Source of the DNA: Agrostemma githago
Taxonomy: Eukaryota > Streptophyta > Magnoliopsida > Caryophyllales > Caryophyllaceae
Assembly (NCBI GenBank): GCA_958450325.1
Contig: OY288242.1
Location: 65,611,562-65,675,561, forward strand
Direction: 5' to 3'
Length of the DNA: 64,000 bases
Below are positions 43,091-53,711 of this stretch, one piece after another (within the stretch, counting starts at the first letter, position 1; each line of letters begins with the position of its first letter). The position numbers and the translations under genes were made by a program. The notes under the pieces were generated by a model that saw only the letters and a program-made list of their open reading frames with translations, made no database searches and was not told where the DNA came from.

Positions 43091-43296
43091 GGCCATATCT
43101 TAAGGAAAAGAGAAAGAAGCAGACCAAAAAAAGAAAAGGGCATTCCATAACAAACCCATGAAGGGTAAAAAAGTTTTCACAAAGTGGCAAAAGCAAAGAT
43201 CCGAAAAAAAAATAATAAAAAAATAAATATTACAAACAGCTGGCCATAACAAAAGCTCAGCGCAGAGAATAAGGCTATTTCAAGAGAGGATAAACA
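43091..43296. other. E7 A-rich spacer
   Basis: About 200 bp, A-rich on the plus strand with several AAATAAA-like stretches (43207-43230). No gene is seen. It would be the 3' flank of the antisense gene. Confidence 0.4.
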
Positions 43297-45644
43297 TTAT
43301 GGAGCCTCCTGGCTTGGACCGGCCGCCGCCTCAGGGGGTTTGGCCGCCCGAGCCTCGTTTTTAGCAGAGTAGAGGCTTCGGAAGGCCTCCTCATCAAACA
43401 CAGGGAACATCTCCCCAATCACCTCCATCACCAGCTCCAGGGAAAAGTTGGCCCCACTCAAAAAACTCGCATCCACTGCAGCCTCGGTCTCCTCCACAAG
43501 AGCATCCTTCTCTTTTTTCCACTCACTCTTGGCCTGCTCAAAAGTTGAGTCAGCTTTGGACAAACGTTCCTCCAAGTCCGCTGCTTTCCTTTTCAGGTGT
43601 TCCATCTCAGCCAGAGAAAGGGTAGTCTTCTCCATCGCCAAGCGACTCTCCTTCAGCTCAGCTTCATACTTGGCTGCTTCCCTCACAGCTCTCTCTCCCT
43701 GAAGCTTCCACTGGCCAGCCTGGCTCCTCGCCACCTCCAGCTCGCCCTCCTGCTTAGATAGCTTGTCCTTCAAGTTATTTATCAGAGTTATGTACCTTTC
43801 CACCATGGCCAGACGGTTAAGAGGAGGAGCCCCAGGTGTGACAGTCAGTTCTTCGTCGCTTAAACGGCTTAGAGCCGCCAGCTCGGCAGACGCCAGCAAC
43901 ACCTTGGAGGTACGCTGGATGTACTGAATTAACTGGTGAGAAGTTGAAGTTACAGACTTGGTGAGACGGTCGGCTAGGACGGCGCCAGAATCAGAGAGCA
44001 GGCCCAACACATCTACGCTGTCGCCAACAGTATAATGAAACTCCGTATTCTCCTCCTGGAAAAGGGTGCTCGGAATGTCACGAGCAGGGCGTTTTGCCTC
44101 AGGAGTACAAACGTCAGCCTCCAAATCCACCACAGGAGTAGACCCTGAGGCCTCCCTATCCCTCTTCCTTCTCAGCTCCAGGGGGACACTCTCCCCAGTC
44201 CCCTGAGAGTTCGCAGGACGCGTACCCTGGGGAACACGAGTCCCAGCTGGAGAGACACCTTGCCTGCCTCCAGGGGAAGGAGTGGCCCCTGAAGTAACTT
44301 CAGCCTCCCCATCATGGTTGCTGGGGGATGGAGTCGTCTGCTTTGCCGACGGTAGGCGAGGGGGAAGAGGCAGCCTCTGGCCAGCAAGGAGGTCCTTTAC
44401 GAGCCTCATCAAGCTCTTCTCCCCTTTCTTGAAATTTGAAGGGAGGGAAGGGCGCTTCGAAAAGATGACAAACTCCTCACTCAAACCTACCCTCTTAACT
44501 TGCTTCCTTGTCCAACGACGAGAAGCAGAGGCTGCAAAAGAAGAAAGGGCAGCCAGTTAAAAAGCAAGAAAATAAAGTCTCAGAAAAATCGCGCCAGCAA
44601 AAGCCCCCCAGAACTACCTTCAAGGCTAGGGATCAGGCCCAATGGAAGGAAGTACTCGTCTGTGGCAATGAGCTCTGCATGGGGGAGCCAGAAAGCAGGG
44701 CCAAAAACGCCAGACTTATCCGCAACTACTTCAAACTTCTTGACTAAAATCTCTTCTTTTGCACTCAGCTTTACCTCCAGGGCCTTCCCCCCGACGCCTG
44801 GATGATACTCTTCGCGAGTTTCCATACGGGTATGAACATGGTTCCTAAAATGCCTAGGAATCCGCCACCCTGACGCGCTATGTACATACAGGAAATTATT
44901 CTTCCAGTCTTTCAGGCTGCTTAAAGCCGGCCAGACCAGAGCGTATTTCTTCTGTCTCTGCAGGGACCAGTACCCAGGGGAACCGTCTCCCCCAGACGAG
45001 GACACCATTTGTAGCCCGACCATGAAGCGAAGGGCATCAATATAAGGCCCCTCACCGTGAAAAAGACAAGTCCAGGTGTAGGCTATCAGAGACCTAATGG
45101 CTGAGGCAGTCAGCTGAGCTATAGCAACATTCATCCTCCTGAAGGTCTCCTCCAGGAAAGGGTGAAGATGGAATCGCAGACCGAATTCCAAGCTCTTATG
45201 GTATACAGCCACACAACCTTCAGGGGGGCAGCATACTGTGTCTTTTTCCCCTGGAACTACGACTGTATACCCCTCCCCAAAATGATAAAATTTCTCGATT
45301 TCCTCGGCAGCATTACTTTCTAAGATCAAATCCCTATTCTTGGTTTCAGGGTAGGTTTTTAGGGGAATCAAGTATTTTTTCTTATCCAAGTAATAAGTTT
45401 TCCCCCTCTCCCTGCGAATGAGGGGGCCGGCAATCCTGGAGGGGTCCACCTCCAGTGCCTCATTGTCTGAGTCAACAACATCAAAGGGAGCGGGTTCGGG
45501 GGATTCAGCACCTTCCCCCCTGTCAAGGTGATCCTTCTCTCTGGGCCCAACCCCAGAAGAGGAGGCTAGATCGCGCCTATACCCGTCTCCACCCACGGTT
45601 CTTTCAGGCAATGAACTAAAAGAGAAAGCCCGAATTCGAGACAT
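43297..45644 (-). CDS. E7 antisense gene A, two exons (753 aa; 'gypsy-type transposon' domain plus coiled coil)
   Basis: Exon 1 is 45644-44618 and exon 2 is 44531-43297. The 86-bp intron (44617-44532) starts GTAGTTC and ends TTCTTCTTTTGCAG in phase 1, and joining the exons gives one open frame. Exon 1 has an acidic N-terminal part and a region (about residues 147-260) with HKSLEFGLRFHLHPFLEETF and ASAIRSLIAYTW. It resembles Pfam PF04195, 'putative gypsy type transposon', judged from memory. Exon 2 has a Pro/Ser-rich linker and a long Glu/Lys/Leu-rich coiled coil (about 560-690). The role is unknown. It has no lesions, unlike the sense genes of E7. Its own TATA box lies about 210 bp upstream. 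Confidence 0.85.
44532..44617 (-). other. Intron of E7 antisense gene A
   Basis: 86 bp, GT...AG on the minus strand, with a T-rich 3' end (TTTCTTCTTTTGCAG). It contains stop codons, so unspliced reading ends shortly after exon 1. Confidence 0.8.
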
Positions 45645-45853
45645 ACTGGCTTATAAAGAAAAAGTATCAATGAAAGGAAAAAATGGTGAAGATGTAAAGA
45701 GAGAACCTAACCTAGAACGTTGGTCGTCGCCGAAAAGTGTGACAGTAAGCACTCCTTGGTCTCACAGTTCTCAGCAACGAAGACGGTTTGGGAGTAGGAG
45801 AGAGATTATGAGTTTTGAAAAATGTAAAAAGAAGAAATGAAGGAGGGGAAGAG

Positions 45854-45864
45854 CTTATATAAAG
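45854..45864 (-). promoter_or_regulatory. TATA box of E7 antisense gene A
   Basis: The minus strand reads TTTATATAAG, followed by a leader of about 180-200 nt before the ATG at 45644. It points opposite to the LTR promoter. Confidence 0.65.
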
Positions 45865-46175
45865 CCCACGAAGCCAAAAAGGCCGCCTCTCTGACAAAAC
45901 GTCCCCAACAATCTACCCCACGTGTCACACTCTGAGCATGGGCCACTCACCTCATCCCAAGAGGGGCCTCACAAAGGCAAAAGTGTCAGAGGAACGGTCA
46001 GCTGGCGACGTCATCCCCGCATTAAAAAAAAAAAAGAGAGTAACGAAGTCGCTCGGATTTTTTTCATTAACTTTAATGGAAAATGGACAAGTTACATGTC
46101 ATGCCTGGCAAATAAAAGAAAATACATAAGGAGCCTGAATTTCCGGCTCAGTGCGCCTATGCCCTGCGAGCAGAC
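45865..46175. other. E7 intergenic region between the two antisense genes
   Basis: About 310 bp with a run of 12 A (46024-46035). It serves as 3' flank of antisense gene B and upstream region of gene A. No further gene is seen. Confidence 0.4.
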
Positions 46176-46760
46176 CTAGTCATCACCTAAGTCTGGGGAA
46201 TAATCCCCAGGGCTGCCTGGACCTCCAAGGTCCGACCCCCAATCCCAGTCAGGGGAATCTTTGAAGGGATCATCGGGGAGGCCGTCCTTATCTCTATCAC
46301 TCAAGCAGCCCAGACCCTCGTTGTCTTCAGAGTCCCGGCTACTGACATCCCAGTCCCTGCCATAAGGGACAGTCTGGGATTCATCGCAGGTACGGCAGCC
46401 TATTTTTCTCACTGGAGAGGAAGGGCCCGACCCCAGGGAAGAGTCTGCATCAGAGCAGTCAGGGTCGAATTGTTCAGGGTGCAGCCATGGGAAACACTCA
46501 TGGCAACCCCGATCAAAGCACCCTCCTCCTTGAAGGCAGCGCCTGAACCTGGAAGCAGCAGGAGGTGAAGATCTTCTAGGGCGCTTGCCCGCCCTAACGG
46601 TGGCCTTCTGAACACTCCGACGGGGATGCGACCGTGGACGACGGCTACGGCGAAGGGCCCGGTAAGCCGCCCGAGCATTCCTGAGCATCCAAAATCCCTT
46701 AAAAAGAAAGGTAACAGTGCGAACTCCACGACGGGTAATAGATTTCTTAATCCAAGCCAT
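46176..46760 (-). CDS. E7 antisense gene B (194 aa, Arg-rich N-terminus, acidic C-terminus)
   Basis: A complete ORF with a TATA box 63-70 bp before its ATG. Residues about 1-65 are strongly basic (RNARAAYRALRRSRRPRSHP), suggesting nucleic-acid binding or nuclear entry. The middle has a Cys cluster (GGGCFDRGCHECF, GCRTCDE) that could bind metal. The last 70 residues are rich in Asp, Ser, Gly and Pro. I recognise no family. It starts downstream of no other ORF and lies between gene A and the 3' LTR. The overlapping minus-strand ORF 46409-46861 is in another frame and lacks these features. Confidence 0.6.
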   Translation of the reverse strand: MAWIKKSITRRGVRTVTFLFKGFWMLRNARAAYRALRRSRRPRSHPRRSVQKATVRAGKRPRRSSPPAASRFRRCLQGGGCFDRGCHECFPWLHPEQFDPDCSDADSSLGSGPSSPVRKIGCRTCDESQTVPYGRDWDVSSRDSEDNEGLGCLSDRDKDGLPDDPFKDSPDWDWGSDLGGPGSPGDYSPDLGDD

Positions 46761-46822
46761 GATTCAATAGAGAAAAGTGGAAGAATTGAGGATGAAGTAA
46801 CCAAATGGCGAAGGAAGCTGGA

Positions 46823-46829
46823 ATTTATA
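46823..46829 (-). promoter_or_regulatory. TATA box of E7 antisense gene B
   Basis: The minus strand reads GTATAAATTC, 63-70 bp before the ATG at 46760, with no ATG between. Confidence 0.55.
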
Positions 46830-47103
46830 CAAAGGAAATGGAGCATTAAATGGCATCCCAACCATTCTGGCAGGGAATACCACCAATCATGAAGTCCTCA
46901 CATCGCCCGAAAATCCATCAAGCATGAAGGGTAATCATTGCAAGAGACCTCTCAACTCTTTGCATACCTGACACAGTTAAACACTTCCTTCCTCGGGAAA
47001 GTGCGAACGCATTAAATGCAGCAGTAAAACCAAAAATAAGTCAACCTCCCTCCATCTAAGCAAAAGTCACCAGCCGGAAGGAAGCCTTGCCCCCTCCCAG
47101 CTT
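46830..47103. other. E7 spacer before the 3' LTR
   Basis: About 275 bp, mixed composition, no ORF of note. It would contain the upstream region of antisense gene B. Confidence 0.4.
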
Positions 47104-47115
47104 GCGAGGGCCAAT
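47104..47115 (+). promoter_or_regulatory. E7 polypurine tract (weak)
   Basis: GCGAGGGCCAAT lies directly before the 3' LTR; only partly purine. Confidence 0.45.
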
Positions 47116-47785
47116 TGATGAGGGTCGGCAGCCTGCTCTGGACCGCCTGCCAAGCAGGCCTTCAGAGGACTTTACCCAAGGAGCCCGGGAACCGACCTAA
47201 CAGGCAATCAGAGCAAAGTCATTAAAAAGAACCCCTTGGGGACAATTTCATGCAGTCGCCTGCCCGGCAGGGCGATACGGCCTGCTCAACCCGGCCTTCA
47301 CAGGACCCTTACCCGCCTGCCGGGCAGGGCAGGGACCACCAAGGGGCCCCCTCGTCATTTCGCCTAAGGTAAATGAGAATGGGTGGATGACGTGAAGCCA
47401 CTTGTCACCCCCTCATCCACCCATTCTCTTCCTACTTCCCTCTCTTGTGGGAAGGTATAAATACTCTTCCATTTCCCACAAGAAAGGGGTTGGATTTTCT
47501 CTCTCTAGAACTCTTACTCTTAAAACGCCACCTAGTTCCTCACGAGCTAGGTTCTTCAAGGCATTCACGGACTGGCTTAGGCATCAGAGAGGGTTCTCTC
47601 GGACAACCTCCGAGGCCCTGTGCGTTCTGTGTGTAGGGAGCCAGCCCATTCCGCCGGGAAAGGTCCGACCAGTGGAGTAGGAGGAAGGAGAGGTTAACAA
47701 GATTAACCAGCTGCTGATTCGGAGCAATTCCGAACAATACGAGCCCGATTTCCGAATCGGGTTAATTGATTCCAATACCGGAACA
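47116..47785 (+). repeat. E7 3' LTR (670 bp)
   Basis: Same length as the 5' LTR, with about 21 substitutions counted by eye. TATA at 47456-47463. The CCTAC duplication follows at 47786. Confidence 0.95.
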
Positions 47786-47790
47786 CCTAC

Positions 47791-48435
47791 CATGTCATCA
47801 TGCGACCAAGCAAAGCAATCCATGTTAGTTCTTAATAATTCAATGAGATTTTGTCGGATACTACCTGTGCATTCAGATCCAATCAGCACTTTCCGCTCCG
47901 GGTGTTGTTTGTCCAAGTTGACTTCATCTATCTCCGCCTGAGGTGGTTCGACGTACCCCTGTAGAGGCAGGTGAAGGCTCTTTAATTGCTATGCTGAAGG
48001 ACTTGCGGTCTTCTTGAGAGCCACCTTGTAGCAGTCTTTCGCCTCCTCCTGACCTCCACTGATCTTCTGTACTCCCCAGGGTGTAGGGAACTTCAGGCAC
48101 TGGTGGTAAGTGGACGTGATTGCCTTCATTTCATGGATCCAAGGCCTTCCTAGAATCACGTTGTAGGTGGAGGGCCTATCAATGACTAGGTACCGCACTT
48201 GCTTGTTCACTCCTCTAGCATAAGTAGGAATGATGATCTCTCCTAGAGAGTGCTTGGTTTTGCCACTAAAACCTATCAAGGGAACCGCCTTCCTGGTTAG
48301 GTCCTTCTCGCTGAACCCCATGTTCTGGAGGGTTTCCAACATGATGAGGTTGACTGAACTCCCGGTGTCCACCAGAATCTTCTTCACGGTGCAATTCCCT
48401 ATAGAGAGAGTAACTATCAAGGCGTCATGGTGCAT
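47791..48435 (-). pseudogene. E4 protease and RT linker
   Basis: 48435-47989 encodes a retropepsin with D-T-G-S (KKILVDTGSSVNLIM), the flap-side AVPLIGFSGKT and the closing NVILGRPWIHEM. The linker (47916-47791) has DKQHPERKVLIGS and FAWSHDDMVG. E7 then interrupts at the TSD. A stop near 47988 separates protease from linker. Confidence 0.88.
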
Positions 48436-48582
48436 TTCTGGGGTAGATTCTGCATCAGTTTCATCAAAGGTGACGACTGGGAGATTTTTGCAACTGATTC
48501 TGCAGGAGTGCTCTGGTCTGTCTCCTCTGGCCTGAGAAGCATGCCTTTTGGCTGCTGAGTAGGTCAGCCCGCATAATTTCGA

Positions 48583-50720
48583 TCATCTCGTGATCACGTT
48601 GACAATTCTGGTACATAATGGAGGTGGAGAAGGCAATACTTGATCTGCTACATTTACTCTGCTGGAGTTTCTGGATACGAGGTGATCTAAGTTCCCCTGA
48701 CCGTACTGAAACTTAACCTCCCTCCTGAGCTGGACACACTCATCGGTATTGTGTCCAATGTCGTCGTGGAATTCACACCTCTTGCTGGCGTCCCTTCGGT
48801 CATTGGTGTACTCGTGTCTCCTGGGCCACCTGACTCTGCGTCCTAACTCCCTCAGAGCGTTGAGTACCCCAGCAAGATTGGTAGAGAACCCATAGTCACT
48901 TACTCTGGGTGGCAATCCTGGATTGTCCTTCCAGTCTTTCTCCTCAGAAACCTTGCTCACGTTTCTGGTGTAGGGCTTCGATCTCTCACCCCTCTTTTCT
49001 GTTGGCGCCTTTCTGGAGACATGCTCAGAACCATACACAGCCCTTTTGGGGCCCAAATCTTCTTCTAGCCTGATGGCTGCCATTCCCTTGGTCTGCACAT
49101 CCTCAAACGTGGCACACGGGTACTTTGTGAGATCCTTGTAGAGGTCTAAATCCTGGTGGAGCCCTTGGCGGAAGGCTTCTATGACAGTAGCTACATCACA
49201 TCTGGGAATGGTTACTTTCTCTTTGTTGAATCTGTTGAGGAAGTCGCGTGTGGATTCCTCGAACTTCTGCACCAGCCTGTACAAGTCACTGGTCTACTAC
49301 TGGCGAACTGCTGTTTGAAGGCATTGACTAGATCAGCGAAGGAGGTGATGCTCCGGTTGGGTAGACCAACGAACCAGTGGAGGGCCGCTCTTGACAGAGT
49401 AGAACCAAACTCCTTGCACATGCAGGCCTCCTTCAGGGGCCCCGTAGCGGTCACCACTATCATCTTCTGCTTTTACTGGTTGATGTGATCTAGGGGGTCA
49501 GCAGTGCCATCATAAAGCGTCATGGCTGGTGGCAGAAAGCCCTTGGGTACAGCAACACAGGCCAGGTCGTCGGTGAAGGGTGAATCCGCGTAGCTGTCCC
49601 TCGTTGCTCTCTCCAGTGGACGCGGCATTCCTGGAATTCCGTTGATCAGGTCCCTCAGTTCCTGGTACTGCTGGTCCATAGCGTTGCCTGTTCCTGCAAG
49701 AAGTTAGAAACAGGAGGAAGAAAACTTAAAGGTGTACTCCCTGCATGAGGTCCTCCAGGGTGTTGATTGTTAGGAGGAGGTGGTAAAGGTGTGGCGACTG
49801 CTGAGGATCCGGGCTGCCATCCTGGCACCTGCTGGAGTGGGATTCTGGGTGGCCAGATTCCTCTATGATATGGATTGTTGTCGGGGGTCGCCAGGTTGAC
49901 TGGAGCTCTTGGCTGCTGTCCTGGTGTCTGCTGGTTGGGAGTAGGCGCTGTCCATGCTTCTCCAGAAGACCGGTTGTTGGACAAGATGGTAATTTCTGGC
50001 GAGGTAGCTGATTGCCATCCTGGCGCCTGGTGGACAGGGGTACCTGCAAGCGACAATGAATTAGTTTCTCTATTTTCGATGCTAGATAAGGGTCTACCTG
50101 TGACGTAAGATCTGTCGGGTGTGGGGCCGTAAGACAGGTAACCCAACCCTTGGGGTTTAATGACTGGGTCAGGCGGAGCCAATCCTAGCTCCAATCTGGT
50201 GACCATTTCTCAGGGGATTTCTCTGGTGGTCCTCCTACTGATTGTTGATTCTCTATGGGTGCTAGGCTCTCCTCTAGGCATCAGGGGCAGCATCTCTGGT
50301 GGCGTTTGGACCGATGTAACTGGAGTCTAGTCTGCTGCCGAGATCCGAGCCCTGATGTCTTGGTTGTCCTTTTGCAGGGTCTCCACTGCTCGACGCAGAG
50401 CATCAATTCCCTGTAGCACATTCTGCATCGGATCTGGTGACGCCGCGCCACTGGGAGCTTCTCCCACGAGTCCTCCTTGAATCGAGGTTCTGGTCGGTAT
50501 GCTTTCATACCTGACCTTGGAGGAGCTGGTTGCCCCCAGAAATTTTAGGCGTCGAAGGGGGCCTAGACGCCGATAGCGTGGGTTTCACCGTTAGGCTGGT
50601 GTGGATTGCCAGGGTGAGGGGCGTGAGATTTGGCTCTACTAATCCCGGGGACGATCCTCCTCCAATGGGCTGAATTGATGCTCCTTGACTACTGGAGGGA
50701 CTTCGATCAGATCCGGACAT
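48583..50720 (-). pseudogene. E4 gag
   Basis: The start MSGSDRSPSSSQG (50720) is followed by broken frames. 50206-49655 is a Pro/Gln/Gly-rich region with repeated PGWQ/PGQQ motifs. The capsid domain is split into 49679-49473 (PPAMTLYDGTADPLDHINQ) and 49463-49212 (KEFGSTLSRAALHWFVGLP), and continues at 49284-48583 (ESTRDFLNRFNKEKV). The variant zinc knuckle CX2HX4HX4C (CEFHDDIGHNTDEC) follows near 48760. At least four frame breaks. Confidence 0.87.
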
Positions 50721-50774
50721 GACGATACGAGATTGCTTCAAGGTAGGATTTGGCTTATAGGAAATGATCACTTT

Positions 50775-50792
50775 GCCCCACGGTGGGCGCCA
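50775..50792 (-). promoter_or_regulatory. E4 primer-binding site
   Basis: The minus strand reads TGGCGCCCACCGTGGGGC, 3 bp from the 5' LTR. It is not the tRNA-Asp type; the tRNA is not assigned. Confidence 0.8.
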
Positions 50793-50795
50793 AAT

Positions 50796-51561
50796 TGTTT
50801 TGGTAAAAATTTACCGGGTTTATGATTTTGGTTGTGGGTTAAAGCGATCGTCCTATAACTACGGGTTGGCAAAGTAATATCGAATTTAGTAAACTGAGAA
50901 CAACGAAATAAAGAAAACGACACACAAAGTTTGGTGACGCGGAAACCCGATGTGGGAAAAACCGCGGGGGGAGTCGGAATCCCGCCAAGATTTCACTATG
51001 AACGGAAAAAGAATGAAGATAAGAATACAAATACGGGTATATAATCTATGGATGATGATGAGTATTTTGCTATATTGTAGGCTTGGAGTCGGTGTGCAAT
51101 GATCCCCCTTCTCTCCCTCTCTTTCCTCCTTTTATATTGCTGCTGCCCGTTATCTCTTTATTACTTGGAGTCTTGGCCTTCAATCCCTCTTTTATTGCCT
51201 GAGATCTTGGCCTTTAATCTCCTCTCCCAGCCGTTACATCCTTCTCCTCCTTTCTCTCCTGGTCTGCAAGAGGGTTTCCCCATTTGTAGGGATTGCCTCT
51301 TTAATCCTCTTTCTTTTGTTTGTATGGTCTGAGTTTGTTGTAGTTAGGTTACGTTTCGGGCTCTCTCATTTGCTTGGCCCATTACCTTGTTTGTTATTCA
51401 GGGTTTGATTGTCTTGACGTCTTTGACTTCCGTCTTTTAGTCCTCGACTTTGACTTCCGTCCTTTGACCTTTGCCCTTTTGACCTTTGACCTTTGACCTT
51501 TTGACCTTCTACTCGTAATGCGCCACGTCGTATTCTGGAGATGCGATTTTTGGCCCAAACA
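50796..51561 (-). repeat. E4 5' LTR (766 bp)
   Basis: Partner of 10659-11417. The minus-strand TATA box TATAAAA is at 51130-51136. Eight TTGAC cores lie at 51415-51516. The GTAGG duplication follows at 51562-51566. Confidence 0.93.
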
Positions 51562-53711
51562 GTAGGCGACGACAGTTTTGGAGAGAGATTTCCGCAGCTC
51601 CCGATCTTTCGACTTTGAAAGCTATTCATACCGAATTCATAGCTGAGAATCAGTCCTTTGAAGAGGAAAATCAATCTCAGTCCGAGATCATTTTACCACC
51701 TCCTCCGATTATAAAAATGTAGAAGCTTTCTAGTCATTCGGAGCCCGAGCAAGCTGCTCTTCCTAAGTTGGTTAAACGACCAACTGCCACTCAAGGTACA
51801 TTTGAGATTCGACCCGCCTTTATCACTTTGGTGGAGAAGAATCAATTTGGTGGTGACCTTAAGGAGGATCCTCACAAGCATATGAGGATTTCTATTGATT
51901 ATTGCTCCACGATTCCACTTCCGGCTGGGGTAACTCAAGAAGAAGTCATGGAGATCCTCTTCATGTTCTCACTACGGGATTCCGCTAGGGAGTGGATAAC
52001 GGACCTTGATAAAGTCACCGAGGGGATCACCGATTGGAATTCTCTTGCCCTTGCCTTCTACAAGCACTATTATCCTCCGCAAAAGACGAACATGCTCCGG
52101 AGTCAAATCACCAATTTTCGTCAAACTCCGAACGAAAATATTCATGAAGCGTGGGAGCGGTTCAAGAAGCTTGTGAAGGAATGCCCGCACCATGGTTTTC
52201 AGGCTTGGTTTCTTTGTAACCAATTTTATAACGGGTTGTATGATGATTGCAGGAGTACACTTGATTCGGCATGTAATGGGCGTTTCCAATGTAACATGGA
52301 TGATGATAAGGCTTGGCAAACAATAGAAGAAATGGCATCTCATCACTCCCGATGGGGTAATCCACGTGGTAATACTCGATCAAATTCCGGTAAAAGTGGG
52401 TCCTCTAATGCCGTGGCTACTCAATTAGCCACTTGGGCTAAGAGGTTTGATGCATTTGAAGTGTCGAATTCTCAAGGGGGAGGGGGCATGCATCAAGTAC
52501 ACGCCATGAAAGATTATGCATGTGTTCGTTGTGGTGCCGCGGACCACCAAGCTCAGGATTGTCTAAGCTCCATAGAACAAGTAAATGTTTTTCATTCCAT
52601 GCGCCCGCGCTATCCATATATGAACCAACCGGGCTATTATGCATCTCTTTTGTCTTACAGGAGTACTAATGTCTTGAACCCACCTATTACACCAGCTTAT
52701 GTACCCCCACACAAGCAACATCTCCAGAATCAGCAGAATTTCCAGAATCAAGGGAATTTTCAGAACCAGGAAAATTTTCAGAACCAGCAGAATTTCGGTA
52801 ATCAAAGGAATTTCCAAAATCAGGGAAATTATCAGCAGCGACCTCACTTGGGTCAACATCAACAAAAGTTTGGCAATACTAATCAGAACTTCGGGAATTC
52901 TCATCAGAATTTCGATACTAGTCATCAGAATTTCGGTACTAGTCGGCAGAATTTTGGCCAATCCTCCGCACAAGCTCAAGGTAATTCTTCTTCTTCTTCG
53001 AGTTCTAATGAAATGGCTGAGCTTCGTAATATGATGCAGATGATGGCCAAGACCCAGGACTCTATGATGGCTCAAATGCAAAAGAATGATCAAGCCAAGG
53101 ATAATGCCATCAAGAATTTGGAGAACCAAGTGGGACACCTTGTCGCGTCACAAGCAACGCGTCAACAAGGTAAACTCCCTTCTCAAGGTGATCAACAACA
53201 TGATACGGCTAATACGATCACTCTTCGTAGTGGCACACATTATGAGGGTCCATCGATGCCTAAGGATGATAAGCCGACCGAGAAGGAGGAGGTTCTAGTG
53301 GAAGATGTCAATGAGGATGTTATTGTGGAAACTCCAAGTGAAGATCAAGTTCCACCACCCACTACTCCCGTTTCCACACCAACTAGTCCAAAAATTCAAG
53401 TACCATTCCCGGGTCGATTGAAGAATCGGAAGGAGACTACCCAATTTGGCAAGTTCATGGAGGTTGTGAAGAATTTGTAGGTTACGGTCCCATTTACCGA
53501 GCTCATTATGCAGGTCCCGTCTTACACCAAGTTTATGAAGGACATCTTGACTCGAAAGAGAAGCATCGGTGAGGTAGAAACCGTCGCTCTTACTGCAGAG
53601 TATAGTGCATTGTTACAGAACAAAGCCCCATCGAAGCTAAAGGACCCCGGTAGTTTCTCGATTCCTTGCACTATTGGCACCTTATCGATTGATAAGGTTT
53701 TATGTGATTAA
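51562..53711 (+). pseudogene. E3 gag, continued after E4
   Basis: The frame opened at 10590 continues from 51567. In-frame stops lie at 51720-51722, 53478-53480 and 53709-53711. The capsid domain occupies about residues 35-195 of the segment opened at 51768 (YPPQKTNMLRSQI, EAWERFKKLVKECPHHGF). A classical CX2CX4HX4C knuckle lies at 252-265. A long Asn/Gln/Phe repeat region (about 315-400; QNQ-NFQ units) is followed by a charged linker. The third stop falls inside the protease active-site motif. Confidence 0.9.

Larger units (their letters stand above)
35802..47785 (+). mobile_element. E7: Tat-lineage LTR retrotransposon with two antisense genes
   Basis: 11,984 bp, flanked by CCTAC duplications (35797-35801 and 47786-47790), inserted in E4's RT linker. 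The LTRs are both 670 bp and about 3% different by eye. Sense order: PBS, gag, protease-RT, RNase H-aRNH, integrase, a hairpin tandem repeat. Then two minus-strand genes lie between pol and the 3' LTR. Sense genes carry several frameshifts and stops; both antisense genes are open. Confidence 0.93.
10659..51561 (-). mobile_element. E4: Tat-lineage LTR retrotransposon, interrupted by E5, E6 and E7
   Basis: It has LTRs at both ends (759 and 766 bp, about 5% different by eye) and is flanked by GTAGG duplications (10654-10658 and 51562-51566). The element reads right to left: PBS (50775), gag (50720-48583), protease (48435), RT (35796), aRNH, integrase (30315 to 13415), decayed antisense ORF, PPT (11418). 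Without E5 (15.7 kb), E6 (3.5 kb) and E7 (12.0 kb) it is about 9.7 kb. It is the same family as E2, into which its host E3 had already inserted. Confidence 0.93.

Noticed and set aside
52563..53138. 191-codon minus-strand ORF opposite E3 gag
   Set aside because: It is the shadow of the Asn/Gln-rich gag repeat; Ile/Leu runs come from reading the repeat backwards.
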